64,000 bases of DNA, taken from contig CM040445.1 of the NCBI GenBank assembly GCA_022749755.1, positions 10,189,182-10,253,181 on the forward strand. Direction: 5' to 3'. This DNA comes from Azadirachta indica. Taxonomy: Eukaryota; Streptophyta; Magnoliopsida; Sapindales; Meliaceae. The notes beneath the pieces were generated by a model that was not told where the DNA came from, did not search any database, and saw only the letters and a list, made by a program, of their open reading frames with translations. The first letter of the stretch is position 1, and the number at the start of each line of letters is the position of its first letter. Below are positions 11,143 through 22,059 of this stretch, piece after piece. The position numbers and the translations under genes are program-made.

Positions 11143-11290
11143 TGCGCGGCCGCACCGCACTTACTGTCTTGTGCACAATTTTTGTGCGAAGCACGGTGCG
11201 GCCGCGCAGTATTCTGCGCGCCCGCACCGCGCTTATTGTCTTGCGCGGCCGCACCGCACAATCTGTATTGCCCGCGCGCCTACACGCGCA
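11143..11290. repeat. GC-rich island with inverted GCGCGGCCGCACCG motifs
   Basis: The 15-base arm TGCGCGGCCGCACCG (11143-11157) is exactly inverted at 11194-11208, and two further direct copies follow near 11215-11230 and 11243-11260. NotI-type GCGGCCGC octamers recur. This is a striking contrast to the surrounding AT-rich DNA. No coding role is apparent; it belongs to the nested repeat. Confidence 0.8.
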
Positions 11291-11936
11291 AGAAGCATAT
11301 ATATATTTTTTAATTTTTTAATTTTTTTTCTTTTCACATTTTTTTAAATTTTTTTCTTTTCACATTTGTTTAATTTTTTTCTTTTCTTTTTTCTTCTCTT
11401 TTTTTTTCTCTCTTCACCTTTTCCCCTAACTCCCTTAGTTTGAAATTAAACTTACAAAAATTTTTCACCAACCAAAAAAAAAAAAAACACACAATCATTG
11501 AAAAGCTGACTTAAAAGGTTTGAAAAATTTGCAAATAAGTCCTCTTAACTTTACACTTAGGAACTCTGATTACTTACGTTTTGGTCCGTATTTTCCTTAC
11601 GTTTTTATCTTCGAACGTCTTTCTTTTTTAACCGAATTCAATAATTTTGAGTCAAATTTATTTTAAATGACTAATTTCCTCGTGATATGCAAAAAATACA
11701 ACAAAAAATATTAAATATTAATGTAAGCAGAGAATTAAACAAACAAATCAAATTAATTAAAGAGCAACTGATAAATTTTTTTTTATACACTTATCAAAAT
11801 AAATTAAACTTTTATTTTTTAATTGATTGCAGTGGGTGTTAGGGCACCAAAAACCATGCGGGGGAGTGAGTATGATTGAAGAGGTGCCACGGCTGTGCTA
11901 TTAATGACGCGGCTGTGTCATGCATGCTGCATAAGA

Positions 11937-12310
11937 GCAAGTGGCATGACGCAGTAGCGCCAGTTGGTGGCGTGGCGGTACCATGCATTCTACCATGCAT
12001 TCTGCACAAGAGCAGGTGGCATGGCGCAGTAGCGCCACTAAGAGGCGCGGCGGCGCCATGCATTCTGCCATGCATACTGCACAAGAGCAAGTGGCATGGC
12101 ACGGTAGCGCCATGCATTCTGCATAAGTGCAGGTAGCATAGCGCCGCCGCGCCACTAGGAGGCGCGGCAGTGCCATGCATTCTGCCATGCACAAGAGCAG
12201 GTGGAATGGCGCCGCTGCGCCACCTAGTGGCGCTACTGCGCCATGCCACCTGCACTTTGATAGCATGCATGGTGCTGGAGCGCCACTAAGTGGCGCGGCC
12301 GCGCCATTCA
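11937..12310. repeat. GC-rich minisatellite, about five units of 42-75 bp
   Basis: Units start near 11937, 12012, 12087, 12129 and 12197, each with GCARGTGGCATGGCGC at the head and CCATGCATTCTGC at the tail. In the middle is a palindromic GGCGC-CACTA-GAGGCGC type segment, lost from the short third unit. The open frames that cross it on both strands are by-products of the repeat. Comparable but non-repeated GC-rich patches sit in the sister repeats near 37076-37210 and 62840-62990. Confidence 0.8.
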
Positions 12311-12690
12311 AATCTGACCTGCAAGGTTTAAAAACCTTGCAAATAGGTCCACTCAGCTTTGCACTTAGGTCCTCTAGTGACTTGCGTTTTGGTTCCTGAA
12401 CATCTTCCTTTTTTAGCTGAATTCAGTCTTTTTGAGTTTAATTCGCTTTGAATGGCTAATTCTCTCATCGTCTACAAAAAAATATAATCATGTAAAAGAT
12501 ATTAAATATTAATTGTCACTATTTTATTCTTATGTAATTTAATGATTATAACCAATGAGTAGTAGGACTTTATTTATTTCTCTTTTGTTCTGATTATGTT
12601 TGTTGTTTATATATTGGAATTCAATGAAAAATAAACTATTCTCTCTTTCTGCCTTTTGATTGAATATTCTTACTTAAACATTAAAGTTAA
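12310..12690. repeat. Direct repeat shared with 16740-17190
   Basis: The block runs AACCTTGCAAATAGGTCCAC, then CACTTAGGTC, then CAATGAAAAATAAACTATYC and CTCTCTTTCTGCCTTTTG. It recurs at 16740-17190, and in part at 11370-11720 and 16430-16570. It shows repeated internal duplication of the CACTA cargo region. No coding content is recognised. Confidence 0.7.
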
Positions 12691-13285
12691 TAAGAATATT
12701 GTTCATAGTATTGGATCAATCTTTAAACAGTGATTTTTTATTTTTAATCTGTTGCTAATTTATCCAATGCTATAATGGCAGATTTTGAATAATGAATGCA
12801 TATATATTAGATTTATATCTAAAATTTATATAACTATAATATAATGTCAAATCACTAATTCCTACATGTATATTGAAATATTACAAATAAAAACAATCAT
12901 TCAGTTAATATTTATATTTTAATTAATGTTTAAAATTTAAAATTTATTTGTAGAATTCCCTAATGATTGAAATTCTCTTTGATCAAGCAACGGTTTATCC
13001 AAATCTTTACTCTTGACATAAGCTGCAAATTTGGAGTTGGCATAAAACTAATTACTGCTTTTTAACTAGCATTATTATGATAAAATTTCATTAACATGAA
13101 TGTAAATAATAAACTGAATTTGTGAAAAATTATCTTGGACCAAGTTCAAAAACTAGAGAAGTACAAAATGCAGCAAAGCATAGTCTGATTGTTCATGACA
13201 TGGAGAATGAATTACAAATAAACCAAATTTCTACTTCAAATACAATTATGATAGTATTATTAGTTAACAACTATCCGTACTCCAC
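12691..13285. other. CACTA internal noncoding stretch before the CRF fragment
   Basis: The first 120 bp repeats 6975-7095. The rest is AT-rich with nothing recognised. Since the CRF gene on the minus strand ends at 13292, part of this stretch may be its captured 3' flank. Confidence 0.5.
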
Positions 13286-13291
13286 TAAATA

Positions 13292-14035
13292 TTATTTTAA
13301 AAAATCGATGTTGTCATCCAAAAATGACTGGTCTAGAGTTGGAATGTTGTTGAAATACTCTTCAAGAAATGAATATATCCTGAGACAAACAATCTTCCAA
13401 AACATCGAATGATAAATTTGTTGTCTCTCCTTAAAACTCTTGAACTATTGTTGTTGGTTTATCAGCAAGCTTCAATGATGTTTTTTTTTTTTTGTTTCTT
13501 TGTTGGAATGAGTTTGAAAATTGAAAACAGAAGTTGAAGTTGAAAAATTGTTAGACTCATTACCCTGTACTATTGATTAGTTTGGATTCTTTGGTCTTGC
13601 TCTTTTTCGCCAAAATGGCGGTGTTGAGAAGTTTGTTAAAGTGTTAGGACCCCTAAGCTTAATAGCTGCATTGTTATAAACTCTCACGGCTTCTTCAACT
13701 GTATCATAAGTTCCGAGCCATAGTCGTACCCCTCCATGTTTAATCTCAGCAGCCTATCTACCCCAAGGTCGCTGCCGTATGCCACGAAGCTTTTTAATTG
13801 GTCGTTGACATACTGAAGCATTTGTTGAGATTCTCTTCTTGTTATTGGCGAGGACAGCAGTGTTACTATTTTTATTAGGAGTGAGTTCGATGTATGTTTT
13901 ATTCACAAAGCGGTGTCATGGATTCTGGTGGTGAGAGAACTCTCCATCTTCGTTACTGGAGGAGTCCGTCGCATCGTGATCAGCGGTTGAAATCCTTACA
14001 ACTCTTTGAACTGTACCGACACTACTATTGTTCAT
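13292..14035 (-). pseudogene. Cytokinin response factor-like AP2/ERF gene, captured and broken
   Basis: On the minus strand the frame opens MNNSSVGTVQRVVRISTADH and continues DATDSSSNEDGEFS, the CRF signature segment. Next comes VNKTYIELTPNKN, and then an AP2/ERF domain read as [29 protein letters not shown] and [12 protein letters not shown] (about 13790-13615). A one-base shift later, the C terminus reads EEYFNNIPTLDQSFLDDNID and ends in TAA at 13292-13294. The CRF segment followed by one AP2 domain of the GRWAAEI/WLGTYDT type identifies the CRF/PTI6 clade of ERF transcription factors. Disabling changes are a stop before VNKTY, Trp-to-stop inside GRWAAEI, further stops after the AP2 domain, and a frameshift. 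It lies wholly within the CACTA borders, so it is best read as transposon-captured host sequence. Confidence 0.8.
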
Positions 14036-15730
14036 TTTATGTTTCTGATTTCTTCTTTTCCTTACAATTGACTGAAAAAGATTGACATTACAAAATAATT
14101 AAAATATACGTAACGTAAAGATAATGTTTAAAAATTATTACCCTTTAACTTAAAATAACAATTATTTGTTTACTTTTTATAAATAAAAGCATAATTTTAA
14201 TCATTGCAAAAACATAATTTAAAAAAGGTAGAAGTTATAAAAGTAAGAACATACTTGCACTAACTTATAAAATGAAGAAATCAAAAAATAGTCGAACATG
14301 AACAACTCATCAATTCTTTCTCAAGTGGGCATTTTTTTCCCAAACTGTAAAATATGTTAAGAAATACAAAATGAACTTTAGTGATAATAAAAAAAATAAA
14401 TAAAATTTAAAAATAATCAGAGTAATATATAATATGTAAATTGATCTTACCTCTTGAATAATGCATCATGATCACAATAATTAACAGCCATGTAACGAGT
14501 AAAAAACAGTAAATTAGCAAAACAAACTTAAACTCAGGGAGCATATTTATTCTTAAATAATATCTGGATCAAATGCACCTTTCCTTAGAAGAAACTGAAA
14601 AATTCAAAATAAAAATTTAGTAAACTCAGATGATATGAAATATTACGAATATAAAAAATTAAACCAATCAAAATGTCCTATTATCTATCTATTAAAAATC
14701 ACTAACCAAATACGTAGATATGATATCTAAAATAATAAATAAACAAAAATAATAATAAATAACTACATAATTAAATAAATGATATCAAATTTACGTAGTT
14801 AAACATATGATACCTATTAATTTCACTTGTAGGTAGTAATAGTAAAGTGAGTGTAGAAAGAAAAACAAGAAGGGAGTGTGAGAGAGAGGCTATAAGGGTG
14901 ATGGCGATGAGAGAAAAAGAAAATACGAGGGAGAGAGTTTAGGGTTATGTTTTTTACTTTTATATAATTATCATCAATTAAATTCAAAATATATAATATG
15001 CATAAATATATTATTAAATATATATCTAATTATTTGTTGTGCATTGGAAGAGGGAAAGGGAGAAAAACAAAGACTAAAATGTCATTTTTTATTTAACGAA
15101 AAAAGAAATGAGTGAAGTGAAAAATAAAGGACAACACAAGTTAAAAAAAAGGATAGCGCAAGTCAAAAAAAATGGGGCACTTGTATAAAAATAATATTTT
15201 GGGAATATTTTATTTTGGTTAATTAAAGTCAAAAAGTTAAAGATATACTTATATTTTAAATTGAAAATCTATAATCATTAGATTTTATTTTATTTTTTAC
15301 TAAAAAAGTTAATAAAACTAAGATAAAATACGTAACTACTCTTTTAATCAAAAAAATATATTATTTTTTTAAACATAATTCTTGCTTAAGAGAAAGTGAC
15401 AAGATAATTAAATATTATAAATACATTATAAATAAAATATAATAATTATAAATAGTATTAAATTAAAATATCTTTTATTTATATAATAATACATTTATTT
15501 GTAGTTTATTTTATTTATTTTGTAAGACAAAAAAAATATTAAGTTGTTATAATATTGTAGTACAATATTATTTATAAATTAATATTTATTTATGATTTAT
15601 TTTATTTATTCTATGGTATCTAATTAATATGGAATTATTAATATATTTAAAACAAATAAATTATATTTTATTTATAAGAGGTAAATAAATATTTAATTAT
15701 TAAGGTGTTATAAAATAAAACTTATTATTA
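14036..15730. other. CACTA internal stretch; possible captured CRF 5' flank
   Basis: AT-rich. On the minus strand, 14830-14945 is a pyrimidine-rich leader-like tract ending in a possible splice donor (AG-GTATCAT). This could be the 5' UTR of the captured CRF gene, but I cannot confirm it. The remainder (14960-15730) shows nothing recognisable. Confidence 0.35.
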
Positions 15731-15734
15731 ATAG

Positions 15735-16235
15735 CCTTTGAAGGATCGGCACAAAACTTAGGGATGAAGTAATCCTCACCATTAATCTACTTCCCTCCTA
15801 TGCACCTTGCATAAACAAACATACTAGCTATTTTCCTTGGATCAAGACCCTGAAACAGATCAACCAAACCACATGCATTTAAAAGTAAGCAAATATCTCA
15901 CAAAATATCCATTAACTGATTTTGAGCTCTAAAATTAACACACAAAACTTTACCTGAAGTGCTCAAAGAAAGGGTTTCATCAGCCTTTAACAGTGTGGGC
16001 ATTAACCCAAGATGTATGCCCCAAAATGAGCTTGCCATTATAGCAAGCATAAACCTTGTTACCTCCAACCGTAAATTCAACATACCGTATATCTGGATTC
16101 ATTTGCCAAAGCAGAAATCCACACCTCCAACTGCAAGTTCAACATACCACATATTTGGATTCATCCGCCAAAGCACAAATCCAAACCTCCAACTGCAAGT
16201 TCAACATATTGATTCATCTACCAAAGCATAAACCC
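15735..16235 (-). pseudogene. Unrecognised gene-like fragment with tandem repeat
   Basis: Minus-strand frames show protein-like runs: VEFTVGGNKVYACYNGKLIL then GHTSWVNAHTVKG-stop (16066-15968), and DPRKIASMFVYARCIGGK-stop then INGEDYFIPKFCADPSKAI (about 15850-15738). A direct repeat of about 62 bp in about three copies (16076-16235) would encode a repeated M-N-P-x-x-x-Y-V-E-x-x-V-G-G. Codon-like composition differs from the AT-rich surroundings, suggesting another captured host fragment. I do not recognise the family and assign no function. Confidence 0.35.
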
Positions 16236-17390
16236 ACCCAACTCTGCTCATCTACAAGCATTCTTATTGTTAATTGTCATAGTAGCAGTTTCAAATTCTG
16301 CAACTGCCATCTTACTCTTTCTCATGGCATAGGCATTTCAATACAGTTGTGTGAATTTGTTTTAGAAAGAGAAGATTCAGACAAAGAGAATGTCTCAAAA
16401 TTTTACTCTAATGTAAATTAATATTTATAGCTAATTAGTAGGACATTGTTTCCTTCTTTTTTGTTTTGATTATGTTTGTTGTATATATATTGGAATCCAA
16501 TGAAAAATAAACTATTCTCTCTTTCTACCCTTTGATTGAATATCCCTACTTAGACATTAAAATTAAGAAGCAAGGCCGTTTGTTTTTTTTTTTTGGTTTT
16601 TACATTTTTTTAATTGTTTTCTATTTCTTTTCTTTTTTCTCCTTTTTTGTTTCTCTCTACATCTTTTTCCCCAACTCCCTTAGTTTGGATTTCAACTTGC
16701 AAAAATTTTCCACGTACACTTAAAAAAAAAAAAAAGACAATCGTTGAAAAGCTGAGCTGAAAGGTTTGAAAACCTTGCAAATAGGTCCACTCAGCTTTGC
16801 ACTTAGGTCTCTTAGTGACTGGTGTTTTGGTTCGTACTTTTCTTACGTTTTGGTTCCCGAAGGTATTCATTTTTGGGCCGAATTCAGTCTTTTTTAGTTA
16901 AATTCGCTTTGAATGGCCAATTCTCTCGTCATCTGCAACAAAATATAATCACGTAAAAGACATTAAATATTAGTTGTCACGATTTTATTCTTATATAATT
17001 TAATGATTATAGCCAATGAGTAGTCAGACATTATTTATTTCTTTTTTGTTCTGATTATGTTTGTTTTTTATATATTGAAATTCAATGAAAAATAAACTAT
17101 CCTCTCTTTCTGCCTTTTGTTGTTTATATATTAAAATTCAATGAAAAATAAACTATCCTCTCTTTCTGCCTTTTGATTGAATATTCTTGCTAAGGCATTA
17201 AAAATCTGGTAGCCAAAATTGAATATTAAATAGTAATTAAACAAAAAAAGTTATCAACATAATTATTAAAAGATAACAAAAAGTTAAAACAAAATTATTA
17301 AAGGTAATAAATATAAATAAAATATTATAATATTAATAATATAATATAAAATTAAAACTAAAATTATTGTGTTTTGTTAGATTTTGCTAT
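16236..17390. repeat. Cluster of internal CACTA direct repeats
   Basis: 16430-16570 and 17040-17190 are copies of one block (AATAAACTATYCTCTCTTTC landmark). The sequence between them (16630-16960) matches 11370-11720 and 12310-12500. The pyrimidine tract at 16582-16650 and the poly-A at 16720-16735 are part of it. No gene. Confidence 0.65.
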
Positions 17391-17394
17391 GTCA

Positions 17395-17902
17395 TCATTG
17401 CAATGGTTTTGCCAGCTCTAACTGCTGCTTGCTACTGTATATTGCTAAGATACGTTTTCTACTATTGTAATTGGTTTGCTGTTCTGCTTCTCCTCTACTG
17501 ATGTTTTGCTGGTTGCTCTTTCAAGTTACTACTCTTGGATATCTTCAGCCAGTTCTCTAAAGATGCAATTGTTTTTCTGACTCACAATTTTTTTTAGTAG
17601 CTGCTATGTATTTGGCTGCTATTGCTTTTGCTGTTTGTGATTGCTGCTGTGTTTTGGTTTTTGGTTTTGCTGTTGCTGGGAACTGATGTTGGCTAGTTGT
17701 GCTACATTTATTTACTGTTGCTGGAATTAATCTTTCTCCTCTAGTCGTCTCTAGCACTTAAGCTTCTCACCATTGGTCTCTAGCACTACGGCAGCAATTT
17801 GGTCCTTTCTGTAAGTCTCTAATATCATCTCTAATATAAACATATATTGTCATAAATTAGAAATAATGTGTATTAATACTTTTTAGTGATTATATTTTCA
17901 GA
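17395..17902 (+). promoter_or_regulatory. 5' leader and first intron of the TNP2-type gene
   Basis: A T-rich transcribed-leader-like stretch ends CTACGGCAGCAATTTGGTCC followed by the splice donor GTAAGT at 17811. The acceptor TTTTCAG ends at 17901, just before the ATG at 17903. Parts of the leader (TTACTGTTGCTGGAAT, TTCTCC-TCTAG, ACTACGGCAGCAA) recur before the second transposon gene at 22060-22735. The two genes therefore seem to use related untranslated first exons. Transcription start not determined. Confidence 0.5.
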
Positions 17903-20900
17903 ATGGATAAATCTTGGATGACTATAGATAGGAGATCACATGCATTTGTAGAAGGCGTAGATAATTTCTTAAAATTTACATTACGTCATTCAAGGAATCC
18001 TAATGCCATACATTGTCCATGCATAAAGTGTGGCAATTTCAAAGTGCACACTATTATGGTGATCAAAGAACATTTATTTTTTAATGGTATTAATAAAAGT
18101 TATCGCACTTGAATTTGGCATGGAGAGTCATGTGATTATTGGGTAGATTTACCAAATGTGGAGTAGTCATGTTTTGAATGTTATGGCCATGATGATGGGA
18201 TAGATAACACTAGAGAGATGGTGCGTGTTGCACAAGATGATTGTACTAGTAATCCAGAAGTTTTTCAGAAGTTATTAGATGATGCTAAGAAGCCATTGTA
18301 TTTTGGTTGTACAAAATATACAAAACTGTGTGTTTTGGTAAAGTTGTACAACCTAAAAGCAAAATATGGATTTTCTGACCAATGTTTTTCTGATTTGTTG
18401 AAATTATTGGCTGACATATTACCAAGTAATAATGAGTTGCCCCTATCAATGTATGAAGCAAAGAAGACACTCAATGCACTTGGCATGGAATATGAAAAGA
18501 TACATGCTTGTCCCAATGATTGTATATTGTACAAAAAACAGTTCCAAGATGCAACTATATGTCCTCAATGTGGAGTGTCAAGATGGAAGCTTAACAAGAA
18601 TTCAATCAAGCCAAAGAACGGTGTGCCTGCCAAGGTTTTATGGTATTTTCCACCTATCCCTCGATTTAGAAGAATGTTTCAAAGTGCAGAAACAGCAAAG
18701 AATTTGACATGGCATGCTAATGTGAGGGAAATTGATGGTATACTACGACATCTTTCTAATTCCCCAACATGGAGGCTAGTTGATGGCTCTTGGCCAGATT
18801 TTGCTATTGATCCAAGAAACCTTCGACTTGCACTTGCAGTTGATGGAATTAACCCACATAGTTCTCTTAGTAGTAGGTATAGTTGTTGGCCTATTGTGAT
18901 GATAACTTATAATCTTCTTGCATGGTTATGTATGAAACGAAAATTTATGATGCTAACTTTATTGATATCTAGGCCCAAACAACCTGGAAACAACATTGAT
19001 GTTTATTTATAGCTACTGATTGATGATCTAAAACAACTGTGGGAGGAAGGTATTTCGGCATATGATATATATCGTAAAGAGCACTTCAAGTTAAGAGCAA
19101 TACTACTATGGACAATAAATGATTTTCCAGCGTATGGCAATTTATCCAGGCATACAGTGAAAGGATATTATGCATGTCCAGTGTGCAGTGAAAAAACCGA
19201 TTGTTGCAGGTTAAACACAGTAAAAAGATGTCTTATATGGGTTATAGAAGATTTTTGCCTCCACATCATTTGTATAAGAAGCAAAAGAAGGCTTTTAATG
19301 GTGAACAAGAATTTGAGAAATGCTCCAAAACCATTAACAGGTGAAAAAATATTAAAAAAAATTGCAAGGGTACATTTTTCCCAAGGAAAACGCAAGCGTC
19401 ATGTTACAAATTCTAATGGTAGTATTAAAAGTTGTTGGAAGAAAAAGTCAATCTTTTTTCAGTTAGAATATTGGAAATCTTTCCATATTCGACATATTTT
19501 AGATGTTATGCACATTGAGAAAAATGTGTGCGATAACATAGTTGGTACATTATTGAACATTCTAGGTAAAACTAAAGATGGACTTACATCTCGATTAGAT
19601 CTTAAAGAGATGGGGTTAAGGAATGAGTTGGCACCTACAGAGACAGCAAAGGGGATACTTTTACCTCCAGCATGTCTACAGATGAAAAAAGAAGATTTTG
19701 TAAGACGTTATTTAATGCAAAAGTTCCAGAAAGATACTCATCAAATTTTAGTAATGTTGTTTTAATGAAAGATTGTAAGCTCTATGGTCTAAAGTCTCAC
19801 GACTGTCATACATTGATGCAACAATTATTGCCTGTGACAATTCGTTCTGTGTTACCTAAGCATGTCAGGTTTGCAATTACTAGATTTTGCTTCTTTTTCA
19901 AAAAAGCAGTGGATATGGAAAAAGTTGATGAGATGCAAACTAGTATTGTGTTGACCTTATGCATACTTGAAAAATATTTTCCTCCGTTATTTTTCGATAT
20001 AATGGTTCATTTAACAGTGCATCTTGTTAGAAAAGTTAAACTATGCAGACCAGTTTATTTGTGATGGATGTACCTATTTGAACGATTCATGAAAGTTTTG
20101 AAAGGTTATGTGAGGAATCGTAATCGTCCAAAATGATGTATTGCAGAATGTTACATTGCAGAAGAAGCTATTGAGTTTTGCACAGAAAACTTATCTAATG
20201 TGGATGCAATTGGAATCCCATCTGGTCAAGCTTATGAAAGTGATTCTGTTGGTAGGCCACTATCAGGAGGTAAAGTAGAGACTATTGATCATATTCAATG
20301 AGAGCAAGCTCATCGATATGTAGTAGAAAACACAAATGAAGTTCAACCGTATATTGAGTAAGTTGTAAAATTTCATTCATTTGTATTTGAAAATTAATTT
20401 CTAGGTCTAAAGCCATATATATAACATTACTTTTTATTTTATATGTTAGGGAACACATGGAGCTATTAAGGCTAGAGCATCGAAAAAAATCTAAAGGAAA
20501 GAAGTGGTTACAAGATGAGCACAACCGCACGTTTATTTATTGGTTGCGTGACAAAGTAAGTGCTAGCTAACATTTATTATTAATATTAAGGCACCGAAAT
20601 AAATCATCTACACAAAATTAACCATTTTTTATGATGCTTATATGTGTGCAGATAGCTCATGAGTTAAGTCATTCAAATAATAATATATCAGAGAACTTAC
20701 AATGGATAGCACATGGACCACGATTTGAAGTTATAAAATATCAAGGTTATGATGTCAATAAATGTCGTTACCATGTAAAAGGAAGATATGCTCAGCGTGT
20801 ACATCAAAACAGTGGAGTAAGCATAATTGCAAATACCATGCAAATTGCAAGCTCTAAAGATAAAAATCCAACTATTTCAAATATGTTTTTTTATGGAGTT

Positions 20901-21305
20901 ATTCAAGAAATTTGGGATTTAAACTATAACAAGTTTAAAATTCCAATATTTAAGTGCGATTTGGTGGATAGTGGTAATGGGATCAAAGAAGATGAGTTAG
21001 GCTTTGTATTAGTTGATCTTAATAAGATTGGGCATAAATCTAACCAATTTATTTTGGCATCACAAGCAAAGCAAATATTTTATATACAAGATCCAGTTGA
21101 TGCGAGATGGTCAATTGTACAAGTACCCCCTCAGAAGGATTATGACTATGACGATGATGAGTTAGGTGACACTATCATGGAGCATCAATGTTTAACTCCT
21201 TCATTACCAGATTTAGAATTAATTGATTCATTCAGTGATAATGATGCAACCTATGCTCGTGCAGATTGTGAGGGTACTTGGATTGAAAATATTATGAGCA
21301 AATAG
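17903..21305 (+). pseudogene. TNP2-type CACTA transposase (TNPD homologue), decayed
   Basis: Would be the DDE transposase that cuts CACTA ends. In order: a transposase-associated domain (17903 on, RHSRNPNAIHCPCIKCGN); the TNP2 core from 18218 (KACPNDC-like HACPNDCILYK, CPQCGVSRWK, WHANVREIDGILRHLSNSP, DGINPHSSLSSRYSCWPIV); a second core part 19157-19765 (YYACPVCSEKT, HIRHILDVMHIEKNVCDNIV); a DUF4218-like part 19766-20357; and a DUF4216-like C-terminal part 20652-21305 ending in an acidic tail. Introns at 20358-20449 and 20556-20651 have GT-AG borders and restore frame. Damage includes Trp-to-stop at 18110-18112, a TAG after DVYL at 19010, a frameshift pair around 19210-19320, TGA near 20062 and more. 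Not functional as it stands. Confidence 0.88.
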
Positions 21306-22055
21306 GCATGTTCTTCTATTTTTTTTATTCATTTTTTTTAAGCATTTTTTTATTAGATATCATAAATTTTATTCATTTATATTTATTTTACTTTGAAGTG
21401 TTGAGTAAATTATATATTTTAAATAGCATGGCTGACTTTTTTTTTTAGAAAAATTATTTGCAGTATCATGGCTTTTTTCCATGAAGCCAACCAAGATGAT
21501 ATAGAAAAGTTCTTCAAAAGAGAAATTAGTTTTAGATTATTATGGATACACTTCACTGTTGTTGGGTTATGCTATAGTCATATATTGATCTTCTGGTAGA
21601 GCTTGAATCTTGTTGGAGCGGTTGTTTTCTATATATTTGTTAGCTTCATACTGTTCTGGTGCTCTTTTGCTGCTGCTTTGTTTTGACTAAAATTATTAGT
21701 TAATACATTTTTTTTAAATAAATTTCAAAGCAACAGATTAAAGTGATGAAATAAAATAATGAGTAAGAAGTTTAAAAGCCTTGATGTTAAATACAAGCTC
21801 ATAAGGTAGAAACACCAAAATAAAAAAAAATTGAAAAGATAATCACAACAATTAAATTGATCATGAAAATTAAAAAAAATCTAAATTACACATTGAAAAC
21901 CGAGATCTAAATTTGAATATAAATAATAATTAAATAAAAAAAGTTAGAAACATAATCATTATAAATTATTGAAAGATAATAAAAAGTTAGAAACAAAATT
22001 ATTAAAGGTAGTTCATATAAATAAAATTTAATAAGATTAATATAAATAAAGTTTT
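21306..22055. repeat. Spacer with partial duplicate of the second gene's first coding exon
   Basis: At 21464-21520 the sequence CAG-TATCATGGC and the following codons (AFFHEANQDDIEKF) match the start of the second transposon gene (CAG-TATCATGAC, TFFQENNHDDV) at 23304-23345. The preceding 150 bp also match 23190-23300. The duplicate runs into noncoding sequence. The remainder (21530-22055) has nothing recognised. Confidence 0.55.
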
Positions 22056-22059
22056 TTAC

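Larger units (their letters stand above)
7745..12500 (-). mobile_element. Nested dispersed repeat carrying a plant-transposon-protein pseudogene
   Basis: The left part (about 7745-8811) is a noncoding block opening with a CAAACAAGTAATACAGTGAT / GTTGATCCTACAAGAAA segment. The same kind of block occurs, reduced, at 31411-32087 plus 37061-37600 and at 61770-63265. The centre (about 9100-10404) encodes a decayed Transposase_32-type protein on the minus strand. The right part holds two GC-rich islands. A segment starting near TTCTCGTGATCTGC and ending in a TGATAAGTG...CACTTATCA hairpin appears at 8690-8811 and again at 11675-11798, with a partial copy near 12460. These behave like terminal direct repeats. 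I could not fix exact ends or a target duplication, and the class (nonautonomous LTR element versus other) is open. Confidence 0.55.

Noticed and set aside
11022..11321. ORFs over the GCGGCCGC-rich island
   Set aside because: Same reason: low stop density in a GC-rich repeat; Arg/Thr-rich translation without a domain.
11839..12399. Long ORFs on both strands over 11839-12399
   Set aside because: Open frames are produced by the GC-rich minisatellite, where stop codons are rare. The repetitive MHGxxAPP-type peptide is not a known protein.
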